DNA of 64,000 nt from Caulobacter ginsengisoli (GTDB lineage: Bacteria; Pseudomonadota; Alphaproteobacteria; Caulobacterales; Caulobacteraceae). Positions 47,001-54,992 of this stretch are shown piece by piece (the stretch's first letter is position 1; every line of letters begins with the position of its first letter). The DNA is taken from NCBI RefSeq assembly GCF_030814835.1, contig NZ_JAUSVS010000008.1, positions 1 to 64,000 of the forward strand. Direction: 5' to 3'. The notes below the pieces were generated by a model that saw only the letters and a list, made by a program, of their open reading frames with translations, was not told the origin of the DNA and searched no databases. A program made the translations under genes and the position numbers.

Positions 47001-50000
47001 TTGACCGTGGTCGTGCCCGAGCCGTTGTTGAGGATGTTGGCCCCGTCGTCGGTCCCGCCGACGAAGCCGCCGGTCCCAGTCACCGAGATGTTGCCGGCCC
47101 CGCCGGTCCCGCCGATCAGCGACAGGCCACGGGTCGCGCCCGTCACCGTGTTGTCGACGACCACGGTCACGGCGCTGTTGCCGGTCGCGGTGATGCCCGT
47201 GGCGGCCGTGCCGGTCACCGTGCCGTGGGTCGTAACCCCGACTGTGCCCGTGCCGGCGTTGGTCGCCGTGATGCCCGTCGTGCCCGAGACTGTCCCGGCG
47301 GTCACGCTGACATTGCCGGCGCCCGCCGCCGAGGTCTGTTGGGCGATAATCGCCGTGTTGCCGGTCGAGGTGACATTGCCCGCGGTCACTGTAACAGCGC
47401 CGCCGGTGGCCAGCGCGAAGATGCCGTTGCCGGTGGTCACATTGACCGCGCCCACGGTGGTCACCGAGGTCGAGCCCGTGCCGAAGTTCTCGGCGTCGAC
47501 GCCGAACCGGGCGGTGATCGTGCTGTTGGCCGTGACGTTGATGTTGCCGGTCGCCGCGGCGGGGAAGATCGCCGCCACCATGCCGGCATTGCCCGCCTGG
47601 ATGGCGCCGTTGGCCACTTCGGTGACGTTGCCCGTCAACGACAGGCTTTGAACATCGATGGCGTTCTTGCCGGCCGCAAGCGCGGTAACGGCGCCGGTGG
47701 TGACGCTGACGCCCGTACCGGCCGCCACGTCACGAACAAAGATGCCGTTGCCGGCGGTCGAGCCGCTGGCGCCGGAGATGTTGACGGTGGTCGTTCCGGA
47801 GCCGTTGTTGAGGATGTTGGCCCCATCATCCGTGCCGCCGACGAAGCCGCCGGTCCCGGTCACCGAGATATTGCCCGCCCCGCCGGTCCCGCCAACCAGG
47901 CTCAGACCGCGCGTGGCGCCCGTCACCGTGTTGTCGACGACCACGGTCACCGCGCTGTTGCCGGTCGCGGTAATGCCCGTGAGGGCCGTGCCCGTGACCG
48001 TGCCGTGGGTGGTGACGCTCACCGAGCCCGTGCCGGTGTTGGTCGCCTCGATGCCTGTCGTGCCCGAGACGGCGCCCGCGGTCACACCGATCGCACCCGC
48101 GCCGGCGGCGCTGGTCTGACGGGCGATGATCGCGGTGTTGCCGGTCGAGGTGACATTGCCCGCGGTCACGGTCACAGCCCCGCCGGTCGCCAGCGCGAAG
48201 ATGCCGTTGCCGGTGGTCACATTGACCGCGCCGACCGTGGTCACCGTAGTCGAGCCCGAACCGAAGTTCTCGGCGTCGATGCCGAAGCGGGCGTCGATCG
48301 TGCCGTTGGCCGTCACGTTGATGTTGCCGCTGGCGCCCGCGTTGAGGAGCGCCGCCACCATGCCGGCGTTGCCAGCCTGCAGATTGCCGTTAGCGACCTC
48401 CGTGAGATTGCCCGTCAGCGACAGGCTCTGGACGTCGATAGCGTCCCGCCCGGCCGTCAGCGCCGTCACCGCGCCGGTGGTGACGCTGACGCCGGTGCCG
48501 GCCGCCACGTCCCGCACGAAGATGCCTTCGCCGCCCGCCGAACTGCTGGCGCCGGAGATGTTGACCGTGGTCGTTCCCGAGCCGTTGTTGAGGATGTTGG
48601 CCGCATCGCCGGTGCCGCCGACGAACCCGCCGGAGCCGGTCACAAAGATATTGCCGCTGCCGCCGGTCCCGCCGACCAGCGACAGGCCGCGGGTAGCGCC
48701 GGTCACCGTGTTGGCGACCGACACGAATACGCCGTCATTGCCGACCGCCCTGATGCCTTCGGCGACGGTGCCGGTCACCGTGCCGTTGGCGGCGACGCCG
48801 ATCGCGCCAGTGCCGAAGTTATGCACATCGATGCCCGTCGTGCCCGAGACATTGCCCGCGGTCACGCCAACCACGCCGGCGCCCGCCACCGAGGTCTGCT
48901 GGGCGATGATCGCGGTATTGTTGGTCGCGGTGACATCGCCCGCGTTCACGATGACAGCGCCGCCGGTCGACAGCGCGAAGATGCCGTTGCCGGTCGTGAC
49001 GTTGACCGGACCAACCGTGGTGACAGAGGTGTTCCCCGAACCGAAGTTCTCGGCATCGATGCCGAACCGGGCGGTGATCGAGCCGTTGGCCGTCACATCG
49101 ATGTTGCCGCTGGCGCCCGCGTTGAGGATCGCCGCCACCATGCCGGCGTTGCCCGCCTGGATGTTGCCGTTGGCCACTTCCGTGACGTTGCCGGTCAGCG
49201 ACTGGGCCTGGATGTCGATGCCGTCCTTGCCCGCCGTCAGGGCCGTGACCGCGCCGGTGGTGACGCTGATGTCGCCGCCCGCCGCCGTATCGCGCACGAA
49301 GATGCCTTCGCCGCCGGTCGAGCTGCTGGCGCCGGAGATGTTGACCGTGGTTGTCCCGGAGCCGCTGTTGAGGATATTGGCCGCATCGCCCGTGCCGCCG
49401 ACGAAGCCGCCGGTTCCGGTCACCGAGATGTCGCCCGTCCCGCCGGTCCCGCCAACCAGGCTCAGACCGCGAGTCGCGCCCGTCACCGTGTTGTCGACGA
49501 CGACGGTCACCGCGCTGTTGCCCGTCGCCAGGATGCCCTCAGCGACAGTGCCCGTGACTGTGCCGTGGGTGGTGACGCTCACCGAGCCCGTGCCGTTGTT
49601 GTCGGCGAGTATGCCGGTCGTGCCCGAGACATTGCCCGCGGTCACGCTGACATTGCCGGCGCCCGCCGCCGAGGTCTGCTGAGCGACGATGGCCGTGTTG
49701 TTGATGGCGGTGACATTGCCCGCCGTGACCGTCACAGCCCCGCCGGTCGCCAGCGCGAAGATGCCGTTGCCGGTGGTCACATTGACCGCACCAACGGTGG
49801 TCACCGTGGTCGAGCCCGAACCGAAGTTCTCGGCGTCGATGCCGAACCGGGCGTCGATCGTGCCGTTGGCCGTCACATTGACGTTGCCGCTTGCGCCCGC
49901 GTTGAGGATCGCCGCCACCATGCCGGCGTTGCCCGCCTGGATGTTGCCGTTGGCCACTTCCGTGACGTTGCCGGTCAGCGACTGGGCCTGGATGTCGATG

Positions 50001-51454
50001 CCGTCCTTGCCCGCCGTCAGGGCCGTGACCGCGCCGGTGGTGACGCTGATGTCGCCGCCCGCCGCCGTATCGCGCACGAAGATGCCTTCGCCGCCCGCCG
50101 AGCTGCTGGCGCCCGAGATGTTGACCGTTGTGGTCCCCGAGCCGTTGTTGAGAATATTGGCCGCATCGCCCGTGCCGCCGACGAAACCGCCGGTTCCGGT
50201 CACCGAGATATTGCCAGCGCCGCCGGTCCCGCCAACCAGGCTCAGACCGCGCGTCGCGCCGGTCACCGTGTTGTCGACGACGACGGTCACGGCGCTGTTG
50301 CCGGTCGCGGTGATGCCCGTGAGGGCCGTGCCAGTGACCGTGCCGTGGGTGGTGACGCTCACCGAGCCCGTGCCGTTGTTGAGCGCCGTGACGCCCGTCG
50401 TGCCCGAGACATTGCCCGCGGTCACGCTGACATTGCCCGCGCCCGCCGCCGAAGTCTGCTGAGCGACGATGGCCGTGTTGTTGATGGCGGTGACATTGCC
50501 CGCCGTGACCGTCACCGCGCCGCCGGTGGCCAGCGCGAAGATGCCGTTGCCGGTGGTCACGTTGACCGCGCCGACCGTGGTCACCGTGGTCGAACCCGTG
50601 CCGAAGTTCTCCGCGTCGATGCCGAACCGGGCGTCGATCGTGCTGTTGGCGGTCACATCGATGTTGCCGGTTCCCGCCGCCGGGAAGATCGCTCCCACGA
50701 TGCCGGCATTGCCCGCCTGAATGGCGCCGTTGGCGACAATCGTCACGTTGCCGGTCAGCGACTGGCTCTGAACGTCGATGCCGTCCTGGCCGGCCGTCAG
50801 CGCCGTGACGCTGTTGGTGGTCACTGAAATGCCGGTGCTGGTCGCCACGTCGCGGACGACGACGCCCTCGCCTGACGCCGCCGAAACACTGCCGGCGATG
50901 TTGATATTGACCGAACCGACGCCGCCGGTCTGAGTCGCGTTGAAGGCGTTGCCCGAACCGTTGTTGGCGATGCTGCCGCCCGTGTAGATGATCGGACCGC
51001 CTGCCGCCGAGACCGACAGGGCGGCCGTGCCGCCCGCGGTCGGCGTATTCCCCAGATCGACACTGATCGTGCCGCCGTTGGTGACGGTGACACCGCCGGT
51101 TCCGGTATTGACAGCCGACAGGCCAAATCCGCTGACCGTCGCTCCCGGATTGACGGTCATGATGATCGGTGTGGGGAGCAGGCCCTCGTAGTCGCGGTCC
51201 ACAGGCGCGTTGGCGGGGAAGGTCGTATCGGTGGTGACGGTGGTGTCGCACACCACCGTGTCGAAGCCGACGGCGCAGGCCGCCTGAGCCTGTTCGGGGG
51301 TCAGCAGGCTAGCGCCAGACGTGGCGGCTATGCCTATGGCCGACAGCAACGCCAGCCGGCTTGCCTGCGAGCGCAGGGTCCTCAGTGTTGCCGATTTGGT
51401 GGAAGATAGTCCGGGAAGCGAAATCGAACCAAAGGAAAACTGAACACGCGTCAT
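44006..51454 (-). CDS. Giant repeat autotransporter (type V secretion)
   Basis: A 2482-residue protein with a long signal peptide (about 57 residues, ending EQAQA) for Sec export. The passenger is a Gly-, Thr- and Asn-rich predicted beta-helix, of which roughly residues 175-1675 are built from 260-residue tandem units. A C-terminal autotransporter barrel of about 290 residues (from GVWVRITGASADRDLTS to the terminal GFRWRW) inserts in the outer membrane. It would display the passenger on the surface, probably for adhesion. It is the only gene in its transcript, with GGGGCAGG before the ATG. Copy number of units may vary between strains. Confidence 0.88.
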   Translation of the reverse strand: MTRVQFSFGSISLPGLSSTKSATLRTLRSQASRLALLSAIGIAATSGASLLTPEQAQAACAVGFDTVVCDTTVTTDTTFPANAPVDRDYEGLLPTPIIMTVNPGATVSGFGLSAVNTGTGGVTVTNGGTISVDLGNTPTAGGTAALSVSAAGGPIIYTGGSIANNGSGNAFNATQTGGVGSVNINIAGSVSAASGEGVVVRDVATSTGISVTTNSVTALTAGQDGIDVQSQSLTGNVTIVANGAIQAGNAGIVGAIFPAAGTGNIDVTANSTIDARFGIDAENFGTGSTTVTTVGAVNVTTGNGIFALATGGAVTVTAGNVTAINNTAIVAQQTSAAGAGNVSVTAGNVSGTTGVTALNNGTGSVSVTTHGTVTGTALTGITATGNSAVTVVVDNTVTGATRGLSLVGGTGGAGNISVTGTGGFVGGTGDAANILNNGSGTTTVNISGASSSAGGEGIFVRDTAAGGDISVTTGAVTALTAGKDGIDIQAQSLTGNVTEVANGNIQAGNAGMVAAILNAGASGNVNVTANGTIDARFGIDAENFGSGSTTVTTVGAVNVTTGNGIFALATGGAVTVTAGNVTAINNTAIVAQQTSAAGAGNVSVTAGNVSGTTGILADNNGTGSVSVTTHGTVTGTVAEGILATGNSAVTVVVDNTVTGATRGLSLVGGTGGTGDISVTGTGGFVGGTGDAANILNSGSGTTTVNISGASSSTGGEGIFVRDTAAGGDISVTTGAVTALTAGKDGIDIQAQSLTGNVTEVANGNIQAGNAGMVAAILNAGASGNIDVTANGSITARFGIDAENFGSGNTSVTTVGPVNVTTGNGIFALSTGGAVIVNAGDVTATNNTAIIAQQTSVAGAGVVGVTAGNVSGTTGIDVHNFGTGAIGVAANGTVTGTVAEGIRAVGNDGVFVSVANTVTGATRGLSLVGGTGGSGNIFVTGSGGFVGGTGDAANILNNGSGTTTVNISGASSSAGGEGIFVRDVAAGTGVSVTTGAVTALTAGRDAIDVQSLSLTGNLTEVANGNLQAGNAGMVAALLNAGASGNINVTANGTIDARFGIDAENFGSGSTTVTTVGAVNVTTGNGIFALATGGAVTVTAGNVTSTGNTAIIARQTSAAGAGAIGVTAGAVSGTTGIEATNTGTGSVSVTTHGTVTGTALTGITATGNSAVTVVVDNTVTGATRGLSLVGGTGGAGNISVTGTGGFVGGTDDGANILNNGSGTTTVNISGASGSTAGNGIFVRDVAAGTGVSVTTGAVTALAAGKNAIDVQSLSLTGNVTEVANGAIQAGNAGMVAAIFPAAATGNINVTANSTITARFGVDAENFGTGSTSVTTVGAVNVTTGNGIFALATGGAVTVTAGNVTSTGNTAIIAQQTSAAGAGNVSVTAGTVSGTTGITATNAGTGTVGVTTHGTVTGTAATGITATGNSAVTVVVDNTVTGATRGLSLIGGTGGAGNISVTGTGGFVGGTDDGANILNNGSGTTTVNISGASGSTGGNGIFVRDVAAGTGVSVTTGAVTALAAGKNAIDVQSQSLTGNVTEVANGAIQAGNAGMVAAILPAAATGNINVTANSTITARFGVDAENFGTGSTTVTTVGAVNATTGNGIYAQTAGGAVTVTAGSVTSTGNTAIIARQTNAAGAGAIIVTAGNVSGTTGIEATNAGTGGVRVTANGTVTGTTGNAISASGVTGLIDIDTALNVTGALNGILAVDSGAGAITVDTAAASAVTGNGGDGIHAQSAGGAIAVTTNGTVQGSADGIEASSTVAAIVVTNNNTVTGGANGILTGNTGAGVTTLNVNGNVTATGAGNAAINAVTTGTGTITVASAANRTITDTVGSAVRTTSAGGTVNITTNTGTTLIGAGAGVNGWVVDLNNAVGGTTNFTVGANSVVRSTDNTTTGYDDLAIRGIGGSVVINNGGRIQGRVLFSGLTGNVVFNNTSSTSWHTTGASTFSPGADTLNNTGIIFTNAGGVATSFDFGGGADIFANSGELIVGEPAQGAATLTITNLETWNNSGRIVFGSSGTTLTAASDGFANDSIFAPGATFNGSGSSRLVMDANLGATVQTSCAVLTAADCFSLLGGTTTGSTLILVTDTNAGAGGFNPGGIVLVDVTGAGATAATNFSLDPTSPHWRADPSSPDGVLDKGLFMYDLILSGKQHLLVGVPDGEAFEFTTLGQAAQSVWYQTTGTWADRQADIRDQVGDISGNGTGVWVRITGASADRDLTSTFSVLGTTYTFDTSYSQNTSALLTGVDLVRSTSNGVWLFGGMVGYVDSDVSFNASPTVASMEGYDIGGYVTYLSDGLFINAIVNANNLDLSWQAPTLGPVGSNIFRSQLKSLGGQVEGGWTFKLGEQGFFEPLASLAYVKTDIDDVTVPGAVIDWDDQTSFRGSLGGRIGMNASMDTFNAKFALTGRVWDEFEGENGLTIHTGGPDLPLGDDFSGTFGEVQASVNLFSTVNAFSAFATVGAKFKDDYQSTEGNVGFRWRW
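46430..50930 (-). repeat. Tandem 780-bp in-frame repeats of the autotransporter passenger
   Basis: Nearly six units of exactly 780 bases with no insertion or deletion. The marker GCCAGCGCGAAGATG recurs at 780-base steps near 46630 (diverged), 47410, 48190, 48970, 49750 and 50530. Between 49893-50095 and 49113-49315, 203 bases are identical. Each unit codes for 260 residues. Confidence 0.92.
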
Positions 51455-51522
51455 GAACCTGCCCCTCGTGCAGTCAATTCATGCGTCCCCCGATCCCGCC
51501 CGAACTGTGTTGTCGATTACTG

Positions 51523-51553
51523 ATTGTATGTCCGGGCCCCCCAGATGAGTCAA
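51523..51553 (-). promoter_or_regulatory. Candidate promoter of the autotransporter gene
   Basis: On the minus strand TTGACT (51548-51553) and TACAAT (51523-51528) are 19 bases apart, giving a leader of about 60 bases before the ATG at 51454. Both boxes match well; the spacer is long. Confidence 0.45.
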
Positions 51554-51700
51554 CGGGCTTCGGCGGGACAAGTGAGCTGCCGTGGTAAACGGCGAAGGCG
51601 GCAGGCCCGGAGGTTACCGAAACCGATTGAAACTACTATTGATTGCCCAGAGCGTTGCGGCGAATACCAACAAGAGTGTCAATAGTTGCACGCGACCGCC

Positions 51701-51723
51701 AGAGTGAATCGGACATTCACTCT
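51701..51723 (-). terminator. Stem-loop at the end of the Dlt-like operon
   Basis: A perfect 9-bp stem (AGAGTGAAT/ATTCACTCT) with a 5-base loop overlaps the stop codon of the last gene. There is no T-run after it. Confidence 0.45.
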
Positions 51724-53737
51724 AGCGCTCGCGAACATTCCTGGCAGGCTGGGGCCCGCTCTTTTCCTTTGCCGGCATGCGCGACTCGTGGGGTTCTGGC
51801 CGGCCGCCGAAGATCAGCTCATCGCGCCGAAACAGGGTCGCCAAACCGAACAGCAAGGTGTCGAGAGCGCCGAAATCCTCGACAATCCGCCGGTCGGCGC
51901 CCGTCACGTGGCGCAAGGCGACGGCCGCCTCGATCAGAAGCGTGCTCTCCAGGGAGAGCCACCGCCCGCCGACCGACATTTCCAGATGGCCGCCGGTCCG
52001 GACCCGTGGGGGCGCGAGGTCGGCAGCCAGAAGCGCCCCAAGCCGCTCCGCCAACGCCCCGTCATCTCCGCTCGGACGCCTGTATCTCCCGCCGATCGGA
52101 GCCTCTTCGCCAGCCCCCGGAATCATCAGCGCGAGGGCGCTCGTCGGTGAACTGTCGGGCCTGACGCCGATCTCGATATCGAGCCCCATCGCCATGCCGG
52201 CGACCAGCAGGATGAAGACGAGCGGGTCGGTGGCAGCGGGCAGTCCCAGGCGGTCACCCGCACGCAGGCCTTCCTCCTCCAGCAGCCTCGCCGCGGCGGC
52301 GACGGCGCGGGCGAAGTCTCCGCCGGTCAGACTGGCGCCGTCGGGCAGAGTCACCGCCGGCTTGGGATCATCCCACAGGGCCTCGATGAGCCGCGGCAAC
52401 AGGAGCCCGGGCTCCCCGGCCGGAAGTTGGTTGGCGTGGAAGCGCTGCATCTCGTGAGCCTGCGGCGACACCGTCACTGGCAAGAGGACCTCGGCGGCGA
52501 CCAGCCGGGTCAGGGGATCGTCCGTCGGCCGTGTCTTCGAGGGGCCGATCACGGCGTCGATCCGTGACCGCGTATGACCGGTAAGCGCCAGGCAGAGAAT
52601 CAGCCAGTCGATGGGAGAGACACTCAGGGGTTCGGCGGGGAGCCGTCGCTCGTAGATGGGGTGGCGGCTCAACAGACGTCCGACCTCGCCACTACGCAGG
52701 CCAGGATCGACGACCAGATCGCCCCGGCCCGGCCGCAGTCGCAGCAAGGGATTGACCAGAAAACGACCGTCCGGGTCCGGCAGGGCGGGCGGCGGCGCGA
52801 TCATCGGGGCGCGGGCCGGGTCGGCGATCAGGACCGCGCCGTTGTAGTGGGGGGTGTCCGGGGAGTCGTCCAGTCGGTCGCCGGCCCGCGCATTGAACAG
52901 ATCCGCCTCGCTCAGCACCCAGCCCTGGCGGCCACCGCCCGCCAGCACGCCGTCAAGCCAGGCCCGATAGTCCCTGCCGTGCAGCTGCCGGCATCCGCGT
53001 TCGAAGAAGGGGTCGGGTTCGGCGTTGCTGAGATGCAGATGGGCGAAGAGCAGGGCTGCGTCGGGCCGGGCCACCCGCAGGCATTCGCCCGCGAACGGAT
53101 ACAGCTCGTAGCGATGCAGGCTGTCCAGGGCGTAGACGGCGCCGAAAGCCCCATCCCTGAACGGCAGGGGGCGGTTTGGCGGTATGAACAGGATGTCGAG
53201 ATTGGCCGCCCGGCGATCGGGTCCCAGCCAGTGGCGGAAACCGCGGTAGCCGAGAACGCTGGAGTCACCCTCCCACAGGCTTATGACCCGGTTGTCGGGG
53301 AACAGGCCGGCCAGCCATTCACCGCTCCAGCCGGTCCTGCCCCAGACGTCGAGAATGACATCTCCGGGTTGCAGATGAGCGGCCAGGATTCCCAGCAGAG
53401 GCTCGGCCGCGCGCGTCGATTCGTTGAACGGCTGGAAGGCGGCATAGGCCTCCCACAGGTCGCGCCGGTCCTTGCTCGCACGATAGTCCTCGTAGGCGGC
53501 CGGATCGCCAAACAGCTGCCCCGAGAGCGCTTCGAGCGCCGGAGCGGACACCTGCCCGGCATGCATCCGCGGCTCGGTGAACAGCGGAAAACCCTCGATC
53601 ACCGGGATATGCAGGCCGCAGGCCGCGCAGTTCAGATAGCCCTGGCGGGTATCGCCCGTCTCGTCGGCGGGACCGTGGAGCTCAAACCCGCGCCGGCAGG
53701 TCGGGCAGGCCAGGATCGGAAGCGTCGCGCGCCGCAT
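51722..53737 (-). CDS. Trm112-like zinc domain plus methyltransferase fused to a partial adenylation domain
   Basis: A 671-residue protein. The N-terminus (LACPTCRRGFELHGP ... CAACG, residues 9-45) is a Trm112-like zinc finger with two CxxC pairs. A SAM-dependent methyltransferase-like domain follows (about 100-290; VILDVWGRTGWSGEWLAGLFP and FGAVYALDSLHR). The last 200 residues look like the N-terminal half of an AMP-binding ligase (AVTLPDGASLTGGDFARAVAAA, then GLRAGDRLGLPAATDPLVFILLVAG) without the ATP motif. It is the last gene of the Dlt-like operon, 5 bases after the microprotein gene. It may have a regulatory or scaffold function in acyl loading; the activity is uncertain. Confidence 0.65.
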   Translation of the reverse strand: MRRATLPILACPTCRRGFELHGPADETGDTRQGYLNCAACGLHIPVIEGFPLFTEPRMHAGQVSAPALEALSGQLFGDPAAYEDYRASKDRRDLWEAYAAFQPFNESTRAAEPLLGILAAHLQPGDVILDVWGRTGWSGEWLAGLFPDNRVISLWEGDSSVLGYRGFRHWLGPDRRAANLDILFIPPNRPLPFRDGAFGAVYALDSLHRYELYPFAGECLRVARPDAALLFAHLHLSNAEPDPFFERGCRQLHGRDYRAWLDGVLAGGGRQGWVLSEADLFNARAGDRLDDSPDTPHYNGAVLIADPARAPMIAPPPALPDPDGRFLVNPLLRLRPGRGDLVVDPGLRSGEVGRLLSRHPIYERRLPAEPLSVSPIDWLILCLALTGHTRSRIDAVIGPSKTRPTDDPLTRLVAAEVLLPVTVSPQAHEMQRFHANQLPAGEPGLLLPRLIEALWDDPKPAVTLPDGASLTGGDFARAVAAAARLLEEEGLRAGDRLGLPAATDPLVFILLVAGMAMGLDIEIGVRPDSSPTSALALMIPGAGEEAPIGGRYRRPSGDDGALAERLGALLAADLAPPRVRTGGHLEMSVGGRWLSLESTLLIEAAVALRHVTGADRRIVEDFGALDTLLFGLATLFRRDELIFGGRPEPHESRMPAKEKSGPQPARNVRER

Positions 53738-53742
53738 CGCCG

Positions 53743-53880
53743 CTAGAGCTTCATATAGGAGAAGGCGCCGAACGGCGTGTCGGAAAGCAGCACGACCAGT
53801 ACGATGGCGAGCGCCTCGATCGCTGCGCAGATCAGGGTCGCGGCCAGTTTGGGCAGCCGGCTGCTCAGGGTTGCATACAT
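53743..53880 (-). CDS. 45-residue single-pass membrane microprotein, DltX-like C-terminus
   Basis: A 45-residue protein with one membrane helix (about 11-33, LAATLICAAIEALAIVLVVLL) and the C-terminal tail FGAFSYMKL. The tail F-x-Y-x-x-(L) resembles the FxYxxF end of DltX, whose tyrosine I recall carries the acyl group between MBOAT and acceptor in D-alanylation. The ATG at 53880 lies 2 bases after the MBOAT stop with GAAAGGA upstream. A longer reading of the same frame (to 54213) covers the MBOAT gene and is rejected. The position beside an MBOAT gene supports the assignment. Confidence 0.7.
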   Translation of the reverse strand: MYATLSSRLPKLAATLICAAIEALAIVLVVLLSDTPFGAFSYMKL

Positions 53881-53882
53881 GC

Positions 53883-54992
53883 TCAGATCCTTTCGATGAG
53901 CCGTTCGACCAGCGTCGTGACCGTGAAGCTGAGGACGACGAAATTCAGCGTCAGAAACACCGCGAAGGCCGTCCAGGTATGACGTATCGGCGCGGGCAGC
54001 CGACCCATGGCGGGCGCCAATGCCGTGAAGCGCCGCCAGATCGACAGGCCCAGTGCGTGGTAGAGCCCCCAAAGCAGGTAGTGCAGGGAAATGGCGTGCC
54101 ACAGCCCCAGAACCAGCATCGAGGCGGTGATGGCCAGAAGGTGGCTGCGGGTCCTGGCCATGGCCGGCGCGTAGACATAGTCGCGGCACCAGGTCGAAAG
54201 GCTGATATGCCACCGGCGCCAGAAATCGCCGATGTTCCGCGCCAGGAACGGCCAGTCGAAGTTCTCACGCAGGCGAAAGCCCATCAGGGCCGCGAAGCCA
54301 ATGCCGATGTCGCTGTAGCCGCTGAACTGGAAGTAGAGATTGGCCCAGCTGAGCAGGCCGTGCCGATAGATATCCAGCGCCCCGCCCCCCAGCGGGTCGG
54401 TCTGGGCGCTATAGCCCAGCCGCTCGACAAGAATGAAGTTGCCGATGACCACGATCTTGCCGGCGCCGGCCAGGATTCGGCCCAGACCGCGTGAAAACAC
54501 GGCATTGTCCCAGCGTCGCCGCGCCAGATCGCGCTGGAACTCGTCGAAGCGATGGATCGGGCCGAAGAACAGGGCCGATGGCAGGAACTGATAGGTCGCA
54601 TAGTCGGCCAGGCTATGGGGCCGCAGGCGCCCGAGGTTGGCTTCGACGAGATAGTGGACCGTGCGCAGCACGTAATAGGCCATGCCAAGCGGCAGGATGA
54701 GCGATAGCCCGCTGGCTTGACGCGAGCCCCAGAGCAGCGCGGCGTAGGCGGCCGCCAGACCGGCGATCGTCAGGCTGACGCCAACGGACCGGAGGCGTGT
54801 CAGACGCGCCACGGAGAAACTGACGACCGTGCCGGCCCCGAGGACGGCCAGGGACGCCGGCGCATACCAGGCCAGCAACCCGCCGCCGCCCAGGCCGACC
54901 ACTAGGGGTTGCCATCGCGCCGGGACGAGCCAGGCGAGCGCGGTGATGGCGCAAAGCCAGGCGAACGCCGGAAGCAACAGGCCTTCATTCAC
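53883..54992 (-). CDS. MBOAT family membrane acyltransferase (DltB-like)
   Basis: A 369-residue protein with about ten membrane segments. The MBOAT signature is complete: DFWRRWHISLSTWCRDYVYAP and the later WHAISLHYLLWGLYH with the catalytic histidine. DltB and AlgI-type MBOATs transfer acyl groups across the membrane to envelope polymers. It starts at GTG in a GTGA overlap with the SGNH gene and is followed at 2 bases by the microprotein gene. The length is shorter than the typical 450-500 of AlgI and close to DltB. Confidence 0.88.
   Translation of the reverse strand: MNEGLLLPAFAWLCAITALAWLVPARWQPLVVGLGGGGLLAWYAPASLAVLGAGTVVSFSVARLTRLRSVGVSLTIAGLAAAYAALLWGSRQASGLSLILPLGMAYYVLRTVHYLVEANLGRLRPHSLADYATYQFLPSALFFGPIHRFDEFQRDLARRRWDNAVFSRGLGRILAGAGKIVVIGNFILVERLGYSAQTDPLGGGALDIYRHGLLSWANLYFQFSGYSDIGIGFAALMGFRLRENFDWPFLARNIGDFWRRWHISLSTWCRDYVYAPAMARTRSHLLAITASMLVLGLWHAISLHYLLWGLYHALGLSIWRRFTALAPAMGRLPAPIRHTWTAFAVFLTLNFVVLSFTVTTLVERLIERI

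Noticed and set aside
44186-50827. A 2213-codon open frame on the plus strand opposite the autotransporter
   Set aside because: It is a shadow of the biased, repeated codons of the real gene; the translated protein is Arg/Gly/Asp-rich and lacks a signal or barrel, while the minus frame has both.
46430-50930. CRISPR-like regular repeats
   Set aside because: The period is 780 bases, coding and in frame; there are no short repeats with unique spacers.
53743-54213. A 156-codon reading through the MBOAT gene
   Set aside because: It overlaps the MBOAT frame; only the last 45 codons (from the ATG at 53880) have a ribosome site and a membrane helix.
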